This document shows positions 1-7,931 of a stretch of DNA of 23,907 nt, in pieces. The DNA is taken from NCBI GenBank assembly GCA_045640905.1, contig JAZUFW010000075.1, positions 1 through 23,907 of the forward strand, read 5' to 3'. The translations under genes and the position numbers were made by a program. Every line of letters starts with the position of its first letter. The stretch's first letter is position 1. Origin of the DNA: JAILLW01 sp045640905. GTDB lineage: Bacteria; Bacillota; Clostridia; Lachnospirales; Lachnospiraceae. Below the pieces are notes generated by a model. That model saw only the letters and a program-made list of their open reading frames with translations. It did not search any database and was not told the origin of the DNA.

Positions 1-173
1 ATTCCCGTTAATCCGGCATTCGGCAAATCAATATACGCGAATCCCAAATCAATGGTGATTCCTCTTTTTTTCTCTTCCGGAAGTCTGTCGGCATCTATAT
101 CGGTCAATGCTTTTATAAGCGCTGTTTTGCCATGATCGACATGACCTGCGGTTCCTATTATCACATTCATCAT
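1..173 (-). CDS. selB: Selenocysteine-specific elongation factor SelB, N-terminal fragment
   Basis: SelB is the EF-Tu-like GTPase that carries Sec-tRNA(Sec) to the ribosome at UGA codons marked by a SECIS hairpin. Only about the first 57 residues are in the window; the rest lies beyond the left edge. The translation begins (M)MNVIIGTAGHVDHGKTALI and contains the P-loop GHVDHGKT and, further on, KKRGITIDLGFAY, the switch region typical of SelB. Two adjacent ATGs are possible (173 or 170). The one at 173 gives an ATGA overlap with the selA stop, which implies translational coupling. It is the last visible gene of the selenium/HDCR operon. Identity is firm because of the motif and the selA neighbour; the C-terminal SECIS-binding domain cannot be judged. 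Confidence 0.93.
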   Translation of the reverse strand, partial: MMNVIIGTAGHVDHGKTALIKALTDIDADRLPEEKKRGITIDLGFAYIDLPNAGLTG

Positions 174-1552
174 GTTTGCAAATCGTTAATCGCTTTTATT
201 ATTACCTGCATTTCGTCTTCGTATACACATCTTAAATCAAGCATAAAGCAATCTTCATGTATTCTGCCTATAATCGGAATTTCATATGACCTGAAATAGC
301 GTGCCAGTTCTTCGCTTGTTCGACCGGTATCCGCTACTGTTATACATACATCCGTAAGTGTCTCTCCGGGCTTTGAGCCGCCTCCGACAAAAGAGTCGCT
401 GAAGGTTTTTGATAATACCGTTCCTTCCTTGTTTCCGGATGACAAAATAATATAATCTGCCATCTTTTCCATTATCTGTACTTCTCTTTGCAAAAAAACG
501 TTGACCGGAAGATTTATTCCCTTATTTTCTTCGTATTCCCACAAAGTCTCTTCAAGTGATGCCAAAGTCATCTTGTCAACTCTTAAAGCTCGAAGCAGAT
601 TATCTTTCTTTATTAAATCAATATATTTTTTCTTTCCGACTACTATTCCGCACTGAGGTCCGCCTAACAGCTTATCCCCTGAGAAACACGCAACGTCGGT
701 AGTCAATTCCAGTTCATCAAATCCTGCGGAACCCATATCATAAATGACAGGAATGTCATATTTTTCACTCAACGTCATTAACTCACGGCATGTTGTTTCA
801 TGAACAAAACCACTCATGGAAAAATTGCTGTCATGGACTTTTAATATTCCGGCCGTTTCATTATCGATTGCACCTTCATAGTCACTTAAGTATGTCTTGT
901 TGGTACATCCCGTTTCCTTTAATACAACACCGCTGATTTCCATTACGGCGGGAATTCTGAAAGACCCACCTATCTCTACCAGTTCTCCTCTTGAAATAAC
1001 CATATTTTTGCGGTATCCCAGCGCATGAAGTATCAGCATTACCGCTGCCGCATTGTTATTAACCACCAATGCTCCTTCCGCCTTGCACAGACGTTTCAAA
1101 AGTTCCTCGACATTCTGATATCTTTCGCTGCGTTTGCCTGATTCTATGTCATATTCCAAATTTGAATAATGTGTGGCCGCATAATATGCACACAAAGCAG
1201 CATCCTTGCTTAACGGTGCTCTTCCCAAATTGGTGTGAAGCGTAATGCCCGTTGCATTTATCACATTCTTAAACTGCATCGTATGACGCATTTCATATTC
1301 GGATACTATGAGTTTGCACAGATATTTCTTTAATGCATCTTTTTCGGAAAGACCTTCATCATTTTCATCAACGAACGATTTCCCGTCAAGCAGCATTCTC
1401 CGAACCATATCCGTTTTTTCTCTTGCGGTAAGCGTCAAAAGAGAAAGGTCAACCGTAAGGTTACCTTTCTCTTTGCTATTCAGTATCATTTTTTGTGTTT
1501 CTTCCAAAAGTTCACTGAGCTTCGGAATATTTCTTAACATTTCTTCTTTCAT
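170..1552 (-). CDS. selA: L-seryl-tRNA(Sec) selenium transferase
   Basis: PLP enzyme that converts Ser-tRNA(Sec) to Sec-tRNA(Sec) using selenophosphate. The protein is about 460 aa, the usual SelA length. Visible family signatures are NATGITLHTNLGRAPLS near residue 100, the PLP-lysine motif SGDKLLGGPQCG (Lys about residue 294) and a GGGSKPGETL segment in the C-terminal part. I chose the ATG at 1552, which shares one base with the hydA stop (TAATG); the frame stays open to a TTG at 1570 that would overlap hydA by 19 nt. Neither start has a strong Shine-Dalgarno; an ATG at 1540 with a weak purine-rich upstream region is a third option. It lies between the HDCR-type genes and selB. The immediate client is presumably the selenocysteine-containing formate dehydrogenase encoded upstream. 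No selD is visible in the window. Confidence 0.96.
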   Translation of the reverse strand: MKEEMLRNIPKLSELLEETQKMILNSKEKGNLTVDLSLLTLTAREKTDMVRRMLLDGKSFVDENDEGLSEKDALKKYLCKLIVSEYEMRHTMQFKNVINATGITLHTNLGRAPLSKDAALCAYYAATHYSNLEYDIESGKRSERYQNVEELLKRLCKAEGALVVNNNAAAVMLILHALGYRKNMVISRGELVEIGGSFRIPAVMEISGVVLKETGCTNKTYLSDYEGAIDNETAGILKVHDSNFSMSGFVHETTCRELMTLSEKYDIPVIYDMGSAGFDELELTTDVACFSGDKLLGGPQCGIVVGKKKYIDLIKKDNLLRALRVDKMTLASLEETLWEYEENKGINLPVNVFLQREVQIMEKMADYIILSSGNKEGTVLSKTFSDSFVGGGSKPGETLTDVCITVADTGRTSEELARYFRSYEIPIIGRIHEDCFMLDLRCVYEDEMQVIIKAINDLQT

Positions 1553-2928
1553 TATCTTTGAGTATTGCAATATGTAGTATGAAGCAGATGATGGGCTTCC
1601 TCCGAATTGGGTTCTTTAAGGAATTCATCATACAATACCTTAACCGAGGGATTTTCATGGCTCTTTCTTATCGGCAGAGAACTGTCATGTTCGTATATGG
1701 CTTTGCGTCTTTGTTTAAAGGTCGCATCTTTGTCATAATCGCACAGTATTTTGGGCTGTCCGCCTCCCGAAATACATCCCTGAGGACACGCCATTACTTC
1801 GATAAAATGCAAATCCAATTCCTTGTTTCTGATTTTATTTACTATCTCTTCGATATTGGTCAATCCGGTAACGATTCCTACCTTCAAAGTCAGTTCATCC
1901 GTTACTTTAATTTCCGCTGTACGGAATCCTTCCTCTCCTCTAACCTCTGTAATATCCAAATTGTTGAGTTCCTTACCGGTAATAACTTCATAGCCTGTTC
2001 GTATGGCCGCTTCCATAACACCGCCGGTAACGCCGAAAATGGCTCCTGCACCCGTATAACATCCCAGGCTCTGTTCGAATTCGCCGTCAGGCAGATTCAG
2101 ATAATCTATTCCGCGCTCTTTAATCAGATACGCCAACTCTCTCGTAGTTAATACAACGTCCACATCACGATAGCCGGAATCCCACATTTCATTACGCGAG
2201 GATTCAAACTGTTTAGCCGTACACGGCATGATGGAAACGGTATACATACATGCCGGATCCATGTGAATCAATTTTGCTCCGTAGGACTTTTCTATTGCAC
2301 CCTGCATCTGCTGAGGTGATTTGCAGCTCGACAAATGATCTTTCATGTCGGGGAAATTGTTCTCCATATATGTAACCCATCCCGGACAGCAGGATGTAAA
2401 CATCGGAAGGACTCCGGTGTTTTTGGTAACTCTGTTTATTAACTCGGTTCCTTCTTCCATGATGGTGACATCAGCGGCAAAATTGACATCATATACATGG
2501 TCAAATCCGATTTCCTTAAGTGCCGACGAGAGTTTTCCGGCATCTACTCGGCCTGCCGGAATTCCGAATTCTTCGGCAATGGCTACCCTTACTGCCGGAG
2601 CACAAAAAGCCACGCAGCACTTTGAAGGATTATTCAAATTCTTAATAACCTCTTCAATATGGCTGACATTATAAGCCGCAAACAAAGGTTCCTTCACGCT
2701 TTCGGGAAGTTTTCGCTCATTTCTCGTATCATAATATTTCTTAAGGCCGTCAACATCAGGTGAAATGTAGGCTTTACACTTTTGAACACACTGTCCGCAG
2801 TGAATGCACTTTGTTTCATCAATGGTCTGAGGCATTCCTGGCTCTCCGCTTATGGCATTGGCAGGACAAACCTTGGAACATTCCTGACATCCCGTACAAA
2901 TATTAGCGTCAATCTTTATATATTCCAC
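1552..2928 (-). CDS. hydA: [FeFe]-hydrogenase catalytic subunit, HDCR HydA2-like
   Basis: Catalytic [FeFe]-hydrogenase of 458 aa. Two N-terminal [4Fe-4S] motifs are seen, CTGCQECSKVCP (about residues 11-22) and CIHCGQCVQKC (about 41-51). The H-cluster domain has all three signatures: TSCCPGW (178-184), MPCTAKQFE (234-242) and ACPQGCISGGGQP (about 380-392). There is no N-terminal [2Fe-2S] domain, so electrons must come through partner ferredoxin-like subunits, which fits the two polyferredoxin genes just upstream. The start is GTG at 2928, directly after the stop of the preceding gene, with a strong AGGAGG site 7-8 nt upstream. Gene order fdhF-hycB-hycB-hydA matches the hydrogen-dependent CO2 reductase of acetogens (Acetobacterium woodii type). 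It would oxidise or produce H2, coupled to CO2/formate interconversion. Maturases HydEFG are not in the window. Confidence 0.94.
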   Translation of the reverse strand: MEYIKIDANICTGCQECSKVCPANAISGEPGMPQTIDETKCIHCGQCVQKCKAYISPDVDGLKKYYDTRNERKLPESVKEPLFAAYNVSHIEEVIKNLNNPSKCCVAFCAPAVRVAIAEEFGIPAGRVDAGKLSSALKEIGFDHVYDVNFAADVTIMEEGTELINRVTKNTGVLPMFTSCCPGWVTYMENNFPDMKDHLSSCKSPQQMQGAIEKSYGAKLIHMDPACMYTVSIMPCTAKQFESSRNEMWDSGYRDVDVVLTTRELAYLIKERGIDYLNLPDGEFEQSLGCYTGAGAIFGVTGGVMEAAIRTGYEVITGKELNNLDITEVRGEEGFRTAEIKVTDELTLKVGIVTGLTNIEEIVNKIRNKELDLHFIEVMACPQGCISGGGQPKILCDYDKDATFKQRRKAIYEHDSSLPIRKSHENPSVKVLYDEFLKEPNSEEAHHLLHTTYCNTQR

Positions 2929-3504
2929 TTATCTGTCCTCCTGCTCTTTATACGAATTATACATGTTTTCAAGGGCCCTAACGTTCTTTTCGTTCTTATT
3001 CTCTTTAGGGTCTATCAAAGAAAGTGCCTTATTGGGACAGGCTCTTACGCATGACGGTCCGTCGGGGTTTTGGGCACATAAGTCGCATTTGATTGCCGTC
3101 TTTTTAACCGACTTATTATCCGACTGCATCACAGGTTTTTTATTCTCAAAAGTATCGGATAACGTAATGGCTCCGAAAGGACATGCCAGCATGCAGTCCT
3201 TGCAGCCTATGCATTTATTTGTATCGATAACGGTTACTCCGTCAACTTTTGAAATCGCACCTTTGGAACAAATATTGACGCACGGGGCATCCTCGCAATG
3301 TTTGCACTGAATGGGTCCGCATATAGTCGGTGTCAAATGAGTAACATACAATCTGGGACTTACGGGGACCTCTACCGTACCAACCGTATTACCCACACCG
3401 TTATTTGATTTATTATGTTCCGCAAAGCACGCCACTTCACAGGATTTGCATCCCGAGCATTTGCTGATATCGCATGCAACATATTTTCCTAAAGTACTGC
3501 TCAT
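2929..3504 (-). CDS. hycB: HycB-type polyferredoxin, HDCR electron-transfer subunit (second copy)
   Basis: Iron-sulfur protein of about 191 aa with four cysteine clusters: CSGCKSCEVAC near the N-terminus, CKHCEDAPCVNIC, CIGCKDCMLACPFGAI and CDLCAQNPDGPSCVRACP. This is the HycB/HydN four-[4Fe-4S] family. It should wire electrons between the formate dehydrogenase and hydrogenase active sites in the cytoplasm. The ATG at 3504 is preferred: GGAGG lies 6 nt upstream, whereas the longer frame begins with a TTG inside that site. It sits 14 nt after the first hycB, and its TAA abuts the GTG of hydA. After the last cluster there is a charged tail of about 25 residues (ALENMYNSYKEQEDR at the end), predicted helical. 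In characterised HDCRs a HycB C-terminal helix drives filament assembly, so this tail is worth modelling. Confidence 0.92.
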   Translation of the reverse strand: MSSTLGKYVACDISKCSGCKSCEVACFAEHNKSNNGVGNTVGTVEVPVSPRLYVTHLTPTICGPIQCKHCEDAPCVNICSKGAISKVDGVTVIDTNKCIGCKDCMLACPFGAITLSDTFENKKPVMQSDNKSVKKTAIKCDLCAQNPDGPSCVRACPNKALSLIDPKENKNEKNVRALENMYNSYKEQEDR

Positions 3505-3518
3505 ACATTCCTCCAAAA

Positions 3519-4046
3519 TTATCGGTCATTGCTTTCTTTAAGCAATTTCCCCAAACGTTTGTCCATCACCTTTTGTTCAATATCGGAATTTTCAACTACA
3601 CTGAGGGCCTGAGTGGGACATACATTTACGCACTGAGGGCCACCCGGAACGTTCTTGCACAAATCACATTTGTTCGGCAAAAGTTTTCCGTTCCCGTCCT
3701 CATCCGTGACTCCGTAATGATATGTCATGTCAATCGCTCCGAAAGGGCACGCATCCTTACACTCCCCACATCCGTCACACTTATCAAAATCAATCAGTAT
3801 TCTGTCTTCATCATGATATATTGCGCCCTTTTTGCATACCTTCATACATTCCGGCGTCTCACAATGTCGGCACTGAAAAGGCACCGTCACATCATATGAC
3901 TTAATCATGTGAAGTTTGGGATTGAAACATATATCCTCGGGCTTAAGTTCAAATACCGGTCTGTCGCAGTGAGCTTCCACACACGCTATTAAACAGGTTC
4001 TGCACCCCATGCACAGATTCGGATTGCCTCGTACACATTTATTCAT
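3519..4046 (-). CDS. hycB: HycB-type polyferredoxin, HDCR electron-transfer subunit (first copy)
   Basis: Four-cluster ferredoxin-like protein of about 175 aa. Clusters in order: CMGCRTCLIAC, CRHCETPECMKVC, CDGCGECKDACPFGAI and CDLCKNVPGGPQCVNVCP. It belongs to the same family as the next gene but is clearly divergent, as expected for two distinct HDCR subunits rather than a recent duplication. The start is ATG at 4046, within the last codons of fdhF (8-nt overlap); an AGGAAGGGG site sits upstream, and a GTG at 4055 is an alternative. The overlap suggests coupled translation with fdhF and fixed stoichiometry. The tail after the last cluster (about 25 residues, KVMDKRLGKLLKESNDR at the end) is charged and probably helical. 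Its likely role is electron transfer from the N-terminal cluster of the formate dehydrogenase. Confidence 0.92.
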   Translation of the reverse strand: MNKCVRGNPNLCMGCRTCLIACVEAHCDRPVFELKPEDICFNPKLHMIKSYDVTVPFQCRHCETPECMKVCKKGAIYHDEDRILIDFDKCDGCGECKDACPFGAIDMTYHYGVTDEDGNGKLLPNKCDLCKNVPGGPQCVNVCPTQALSVVENSDIEQKVMDKRLGKLLKESNDR

Positions 4047-6282
4047 ATACGTCACACCCCTTCCTGCATGTAGTCTCGGGAGGCTTTACTCCCATAATAT
4101 TCTGCGTACCCACACACTTTATACCCATGGTCTCACGCAGCTTTTTATATTCGCTTCGCAAAAATTCTTCGGCCCATTCCTGATCGGGCATCTTCTCGAC
4201 GCGACAATTGGTATATTTATACTCCGGAGTCGAACTGACAGGATCTAAGTTTTTGCCCGTGGTCAATTCGTTGCACGCTCCTATCCACCATTGATAGGTC
4301 ATATAAGTTGCGCCCTTTTGTACTCTCGGCGTAGGCAGGCATCTGGTCATGCAAAAGCCTCGCTTGTTTACTACTTTGACCAGTTCTCCTTCCTTGATTC
4401 CCAGTTCCTCACAATCATCCGGATTCATCTGAATCCATCCGGGTTCGTCTTCGAGCGAAGAAAGCATTCTGCAGTTACCTGTCATCGTTCTAACGGAATA
4501 ATGTCCTACCTCTCTGACGGTAGTAAACGATAACGGGTATTCCTCGTTTTCAAGTTCGGCAGGCGGTCTCCATTCGGTTGCATAGAAGCGTCCCTTACCG
4601 TCGGCTGAAGCAAACACACCGCCTTTATGCAGGAAATGAGTTCCGGCATCATGCATATTTCTCTTTCGAACCGGCCACTGTATTGAGCCCAGTTCATCCA
4701 TCTTTTCATATGTGGCTCCGGCGAAATTAGGTGCAACGGTCAAAAGTTCTTCCCAAATATCCTCCGAATCTTTATATCGCATCGGATAACCCATCGCCGA
4801 CGAAATATCACAAATAATCTGCCAATCTTCACGAACTCCTTCCGGCGGTTCAATGAGTTTTCGAACTCTCTGGAAACCTCTGTCGCACGATGAATATACG
4901 CCTTCGTATTCGCCCCAGGCAGTTCCCGGCAAAATAGCATCGGCATATTGACATGTTTTATTCATGAAAATGTCCTGCACTACCACAAAATCCAATTTAT
5001 CCAATGTTTCGCGGATTTCGGCCAAATCCGGATCCGACTGTGCGGGGTCTTCACCGAAAATATAATAGGCATGAAGCCGTTTATTTATATCCGGTTCTTC
5101 CAATACCTTTTCGGCGACACGGCTAAGCGGTATTCCGGGTTTTTCGGACAATTCACATTCCCATAGTTTTTCGAGATTATTATGGAGTTTGGCAAACTCA
5201 ACATTCTGGTATCCCGGATACGAATTGGGTAGCACGCCCATATCGCATGCTCCCTGTACGTTATTCTGACCTCTGACCGGTCCGATCCCTGATGCCCATT
5301 TACCGAAATTGCCCGTCATTAACGCCAGGTTGGCCAATCCCTTTACGACATCAACAGCCTGACCGAAATGGCACACACCCATTCCGTAAAGAATCATGGC
5401 GTTTCCTGCCTTGGCATACATTCTGGCAGCCTGTCTGATTAAATCGGCATCCACATGAGTGATTTCCTGGGCATATTCCGGAGTATACTTCGAAATAATT
5501 GGAATTATTGATTGGAAATCATTTGTATGGCTCAAAATGAATTCTTCGTCATACAACTTTTCCGTATATATTACATTTGCAAGCGCATTAACCAAAGCAA
5601 GATTGGTTCCACCCTTTAACTGAAGGTGTATGTCAGCAATTCTTGCCGTTTCTATTCTTCTCGGATCGACGCAAATGATTTTGGCTCCTTTTTGCTTAGC
5701 CTTAATAATCCTACGTTGAACTATAGGATGTGCATCTGCTCCGTTATATCCGAAATTCAAAATCAGTTCCGCGTCTTCTATTTCATCGACGCCCATAGTC
5801 ATAGCTCCGGAACCCAAAGAGTACAGTAGACCCGCTACCGATGGAGCATGTCATATACGGGCGCAATGATCGATATTGTTGGTACCGATACATGCGCGGG
5901 CAAATTTCTGCATTATGTAGTTATTTTCGTTTGATGATCTGGCACAACCCGTGAGCATTAGCGAATCAGGGCCGTACTTTTCTTTGATTTTGCTTAAATT
6001 GCGGGCAACAAAGGTAATTGCCTCATCCCACGATACTTCTTCAAGCGGAGATGACCTTCCGTTTTTCCTAATCATGGGGCGTGTGAGTCTCTTGGTCAGA
6101 ATCTTCGGATCATTTAAATAATCCCAACCGTATCTGCCTTTAAGACACAATGTTCCTTCATTCGTTCTGCCGAATCCGGGTTCTGCTTTTAGCACCTTGT
6201 TCGCGTCCGTATCGACGGTAAAAACAATCTGGCACCCGGCACCGCAATAAGCACAGGTAGTCTGAACTTTTTTGATAGGCAT
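4039..6282 (-). CDS. fdhF: Formate dehydrogenase H-type, selenocysteine-containing (HDCR FdhF)
   Basis: Molybdopterin (bis-MGD Mo or W) formate dehydrogenase of 747 aa including selenocysteine. The N-terminal [4Fe-4S] motif CAYCGAGC, with a later Cys in GTLCLKGRYGWDYL, is typical. At 5851-5853 the frame has an internal TGA. The readings on either side, DHCARI and HAPSVAGLLYSLG, join to give ARI-Sec-HAPSVAGL, equivalent to the Sec140 region of E. coli FdhF, so this is recoding at Sec144 and not a broken gene. Downstream are MGTGN-type segments (LMTGNFGKWASGIGPVRGQNNVQG) and a C-terminal MGD-binding domain. The start is ATG 6282 with GAGGAG 8 nt upstream; a TTG at 6288 is too close to that site. 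It reversibly reduces CO2 to formate, paired with the two HycB proteins and HydA. No fdhD is visible. Confidence 0.96.
5824..5853 (-). promoter_or_regulatory. Sec UGA codon and bacterial SECIS-like hairpin in fdhF
   Basis: The TGA at 5853-5851 is followed after 10 nt by a stem-loop: CGGTAG (5840-5835), loop CGGGT (5834-5830), CTACTG (5829-5824). This gives 6 bp including one G-U, and the loop holds the G and U that bacterial SelB recognises. The distance from UGA to the loop GU is about 22 nt, inside the functional range known for E. coli fdhF. The pairing is read directly from the sequence; SelB binding is inferred. Confidence 0.88.
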
Positions 6283-6323
6283 AAACAAACTCCTCGTATT
6301 TTTATGCAGTTTTTCCTCAAAAT

Positions 6324-6332
6324 ATTATATCA
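6324..6332 (-). promoter_or_regulatory. Possible internal extended -10 promoter ahead of fdhF
   Basis: On the minus strand the sequence TGATATAAT is a perfect extended -10 (TGn-TATAAT). It overlaps the stop of the upstream cysteine-desulfurase-like gene and lies about 42 nt before the fdhF ATG. No good -35 is present at 16-18 bp (GTGCAG or neighbours), which an extended -10 can tolerate. It could let the HDCR-selAB part be expressed independently of the housekeeping operon. Sequence inference only. Confidence 0.4.
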
Positions 6333-7475
6333 TAACCGCCCACACACTGCACTAAGGAAGCGCGCTCCGAGCAGTATTTCTTTTTCGGTATTAAAGAACC
6401 CGAAAGAGAATCTGATAGTTCCGTTCGGAAATGTATTTAAGCTTCTGTGCGCCATCGGTGCACAGTGAAGTCCCACTCTGGTATCAACGTTATATTTATC
6501 CGCAAGTTCAAAGGCTATCCTGGCATTGTCTTCCTTTTTCATGTTTATCGATACTATCGGCGTTCTTTTGTCGATGGGAATGTCGCTACCGATTATCTCC
6601 AAAAGTCCTTCATCACTTAACGCCTCTATCTGCGAAATAAAAAGATTGACAAGAGCCTCTTCTTTTTTGCGGATATTTTCAATTCTTAGTTCGGTAATAT
6701 ATCTAAGCGAATGTTCCAATCCGACGATTCCCGGAATATTCAAAGTTCCCGCTTCGAATCTGTCCGGCAAAACATTCGGCATATCATACAAATCCGAAAA
6801 GGAGCCTGTCCCGCCCATTATTATCGGATTCAACATTTTAGCCATCTGCTCGGAAAGAATGAATCCTCCGATTCCCTGCGGTCCCATAAGTCCCTTGTGG
6901 CCCGCAAATATCAGTGCATCGACAGACCATTTCCGCATGTCGATTTCGATATGCCCTGCTGTCTGCGCCGTATCAAGGACAAACAAAAGTCCGTGTTCTT
7001 TACATATTCTGCCAATCTTTTCCGCATCAAAAATGCGTCCGTCCACATTGGAACCGTGAATCGAAATAACTGCTTTTGTCTTTGCGTTAATCAACCCTTC
7101 GATGTCATCCTCGGTGTTATATGCATCCACAGTAACTCCCGATTTCTTTAAGGCTTCCACTGGGCGCATTATGCAGTTATGTTCCATCGAAGAAATGATT
7201 ACATGATCGCCTTTTTTAAGCATTCCGAACAATATCATGTTCGCACTCATCGTCGCTCCCGATGTCAAAATGCAGTTTCTGGGCGATTCGGCATTAAAAA
7301 ACGATGAAAGATTTTCTCTCAAATCAAAAACAACATTTTCCGTTTTATACGCCATTTCGTAGTTTCCGCGGTTAATGTTGCTTCCGTTTTCATTTATATA
7401 CTGTGCCATCTTCTCCGCCATGCCGGGGCATTTCGGAAATGAAGTGCATGCATTGTCAAAATAAAGTCTGTTCAT
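6330..7475 (-). CDS. Cysteine desulfurase-like aminotransferase class V enzyme, EF2568 type
   Basis: PLP enzyme of 381 aa of the NifS/Csd superfamily. Visible features: N-terminal YFDNACTSFPK, the PLP lysine in FAGHKGLMGPQGIGG (about Lys194) and the active-site Cys in TRVGLHCAPMAH (about Cys338), followed by GTIRFSFGFFNTEKEI. The HCAPMAH and FGFFNT signatures fit the EF2568-type family, which co-occurs with orphan selD and selenium-dependent hydroxylase loci. It would remove S or Se from cysteine or selenocysteine and hand it on as a per(seleno)sulfide. Neighbours YedE, TusA-like and DUF3343 support a selenium-donor role rather than general Fe-S assembly. The start ATG 7475 is one base after the DUF3343 stop. 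The true substrate (Cys or Sec) cannot be read from sequence. Confidence 0.88.
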   Translation of the reverse strand: MNRLYFDNACTSFPKCPGMAEKMAQYINENGSNINRGNYEMAYKTENVVFDLRENLSSFFNAESPRNCILTSGATMSANMILFGMLKKGDHVIISSMEHNCIMRPVEALKKSGVTVDAYNTEDDIEGLINAKTKAVISIHGSNVDGRIFDAEKIGRICKEHGLLFVLDTAQTAGHIEIDMRKWSVDALIFAGHKGLMGPQGIGGFILSEQMAKMLNPIIMGGTGSFSDLYDMPNVLPDRFEAGTLNIPGIVGLEHSLRYITELRIENIRKKEEALVNLFISQIEALSDEGLLEIIGSDIPIDKRTPIVSINMKKEDNARIAFELADKYNVDTRVGLHCAPMAHRSLNTFPNGTIRFSFGFFNTEKEILLGARFLSAVCGRL

Positions 7476-7476
7476 A

Positions 7477-7728
7477 TTATCTGTAATCCAAAATCAGTTC
7501 ATATGATGAACCCGATGTTTCATAAACGCACTCGATATTCTCCCGTCCGAACAGTTCTTCGTCAAAGACGAATTCATCCTCTGCCGTAAACGTAAGACAC
7601 GTTCCGCAGCTGCTTGAAAGTATCCTCGGAACCGGCATAAGCGACGATTCCACTTTTCTCCCCTTTAGCTTTCTGCCGAGATTTAATGCATCATAATGTG
7701 AATAAAAAGTTACCGTGTAATGTTTCAT
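7477..7728 (-). CDS. DUF3343 domain protein, selenium-locus associated
   Basis: Small cytoplasmic protein of 83 aa. The pattern HYDALNLGRKLKGRKVESSLMPVPRILSSSCG is characteristic of DUF3343, a family repeatedly found beside yedE, yedF/tusA-like and EF2568-type genes. A CGTC dithiol-type motif at about residues 41-44 could bind or relay sulfur or selenium. ATG 7728 overlaps the TGA of the tusA-like gene by 4 nt, indicating coupled translation. The biochemical role of DUF3343 is not established; involvement in selenium handling is inferred from this context. Confidence 0.85.
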   Translation of the reverse strand: MKHYTVTFYSHYDALNLGRKLKGRKVESSLMPVPRILSSSCGTCLTFTAEDEFVFDEELFGRENIECVYETSGSSYELILDYR

Positions 7729-7931
7729 TTCTCAATCAATAAAATGTATTCATCATCGTTTTGCTCCAATTTAACGGAAAACCCCTTGTTCTTTGCAAAA
7801 CGCGTTATATTTTCCTTGGCTGCGAAATTATCAACCGTCACTTCGTATACATCGCTTCCGCTTTTTACCGCTTTCATAACTTCAAGTACGGGTTCCGGAC
7901 ACGAAAGCCCTCTAAGATCCAACTTCTCCAT
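7725..7931 (-). CDS. TusA/SirA-like sulfur-carrier protein (YedF N-domain type)
   Basis: A 68-aa protein made of a single TusA fold. LDLRGLSCPEPVLEV near the N-terminus contains the CPxP motif whose Cys (about residue 11) carries persulfide in TusA. In many selenium users the homologous domain is the N-terminal half of YedF; here it stands alone, without the DsrE-like C-terminal half. The ATG at 7931 directly follows the yedE stop. Together with the desulfurase-like enzyme and DUF3343 it probably forms a relay delivering selenium to SelD. A generic tRNA-thiolation TusA role is less likely because no tus or mnm genes are nearby. Confidence 0.87.
   Translation of the reverse strand: MEKLDLRGLSCPEPVLEVMKAVKSGSDVYEVTVDNFAAKENITRFAKNKGFSVKLEQNDDEYILLIEK

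Noticed and set aside
4039..6282. fdhF as two separate genes or a nonsense pseudogene
   Set aside because: The break is a single TGA at the conserved Sec position, the frame is otherwise intact, a SECIS-like hairpin follows, and selA/selB are in the same operon.
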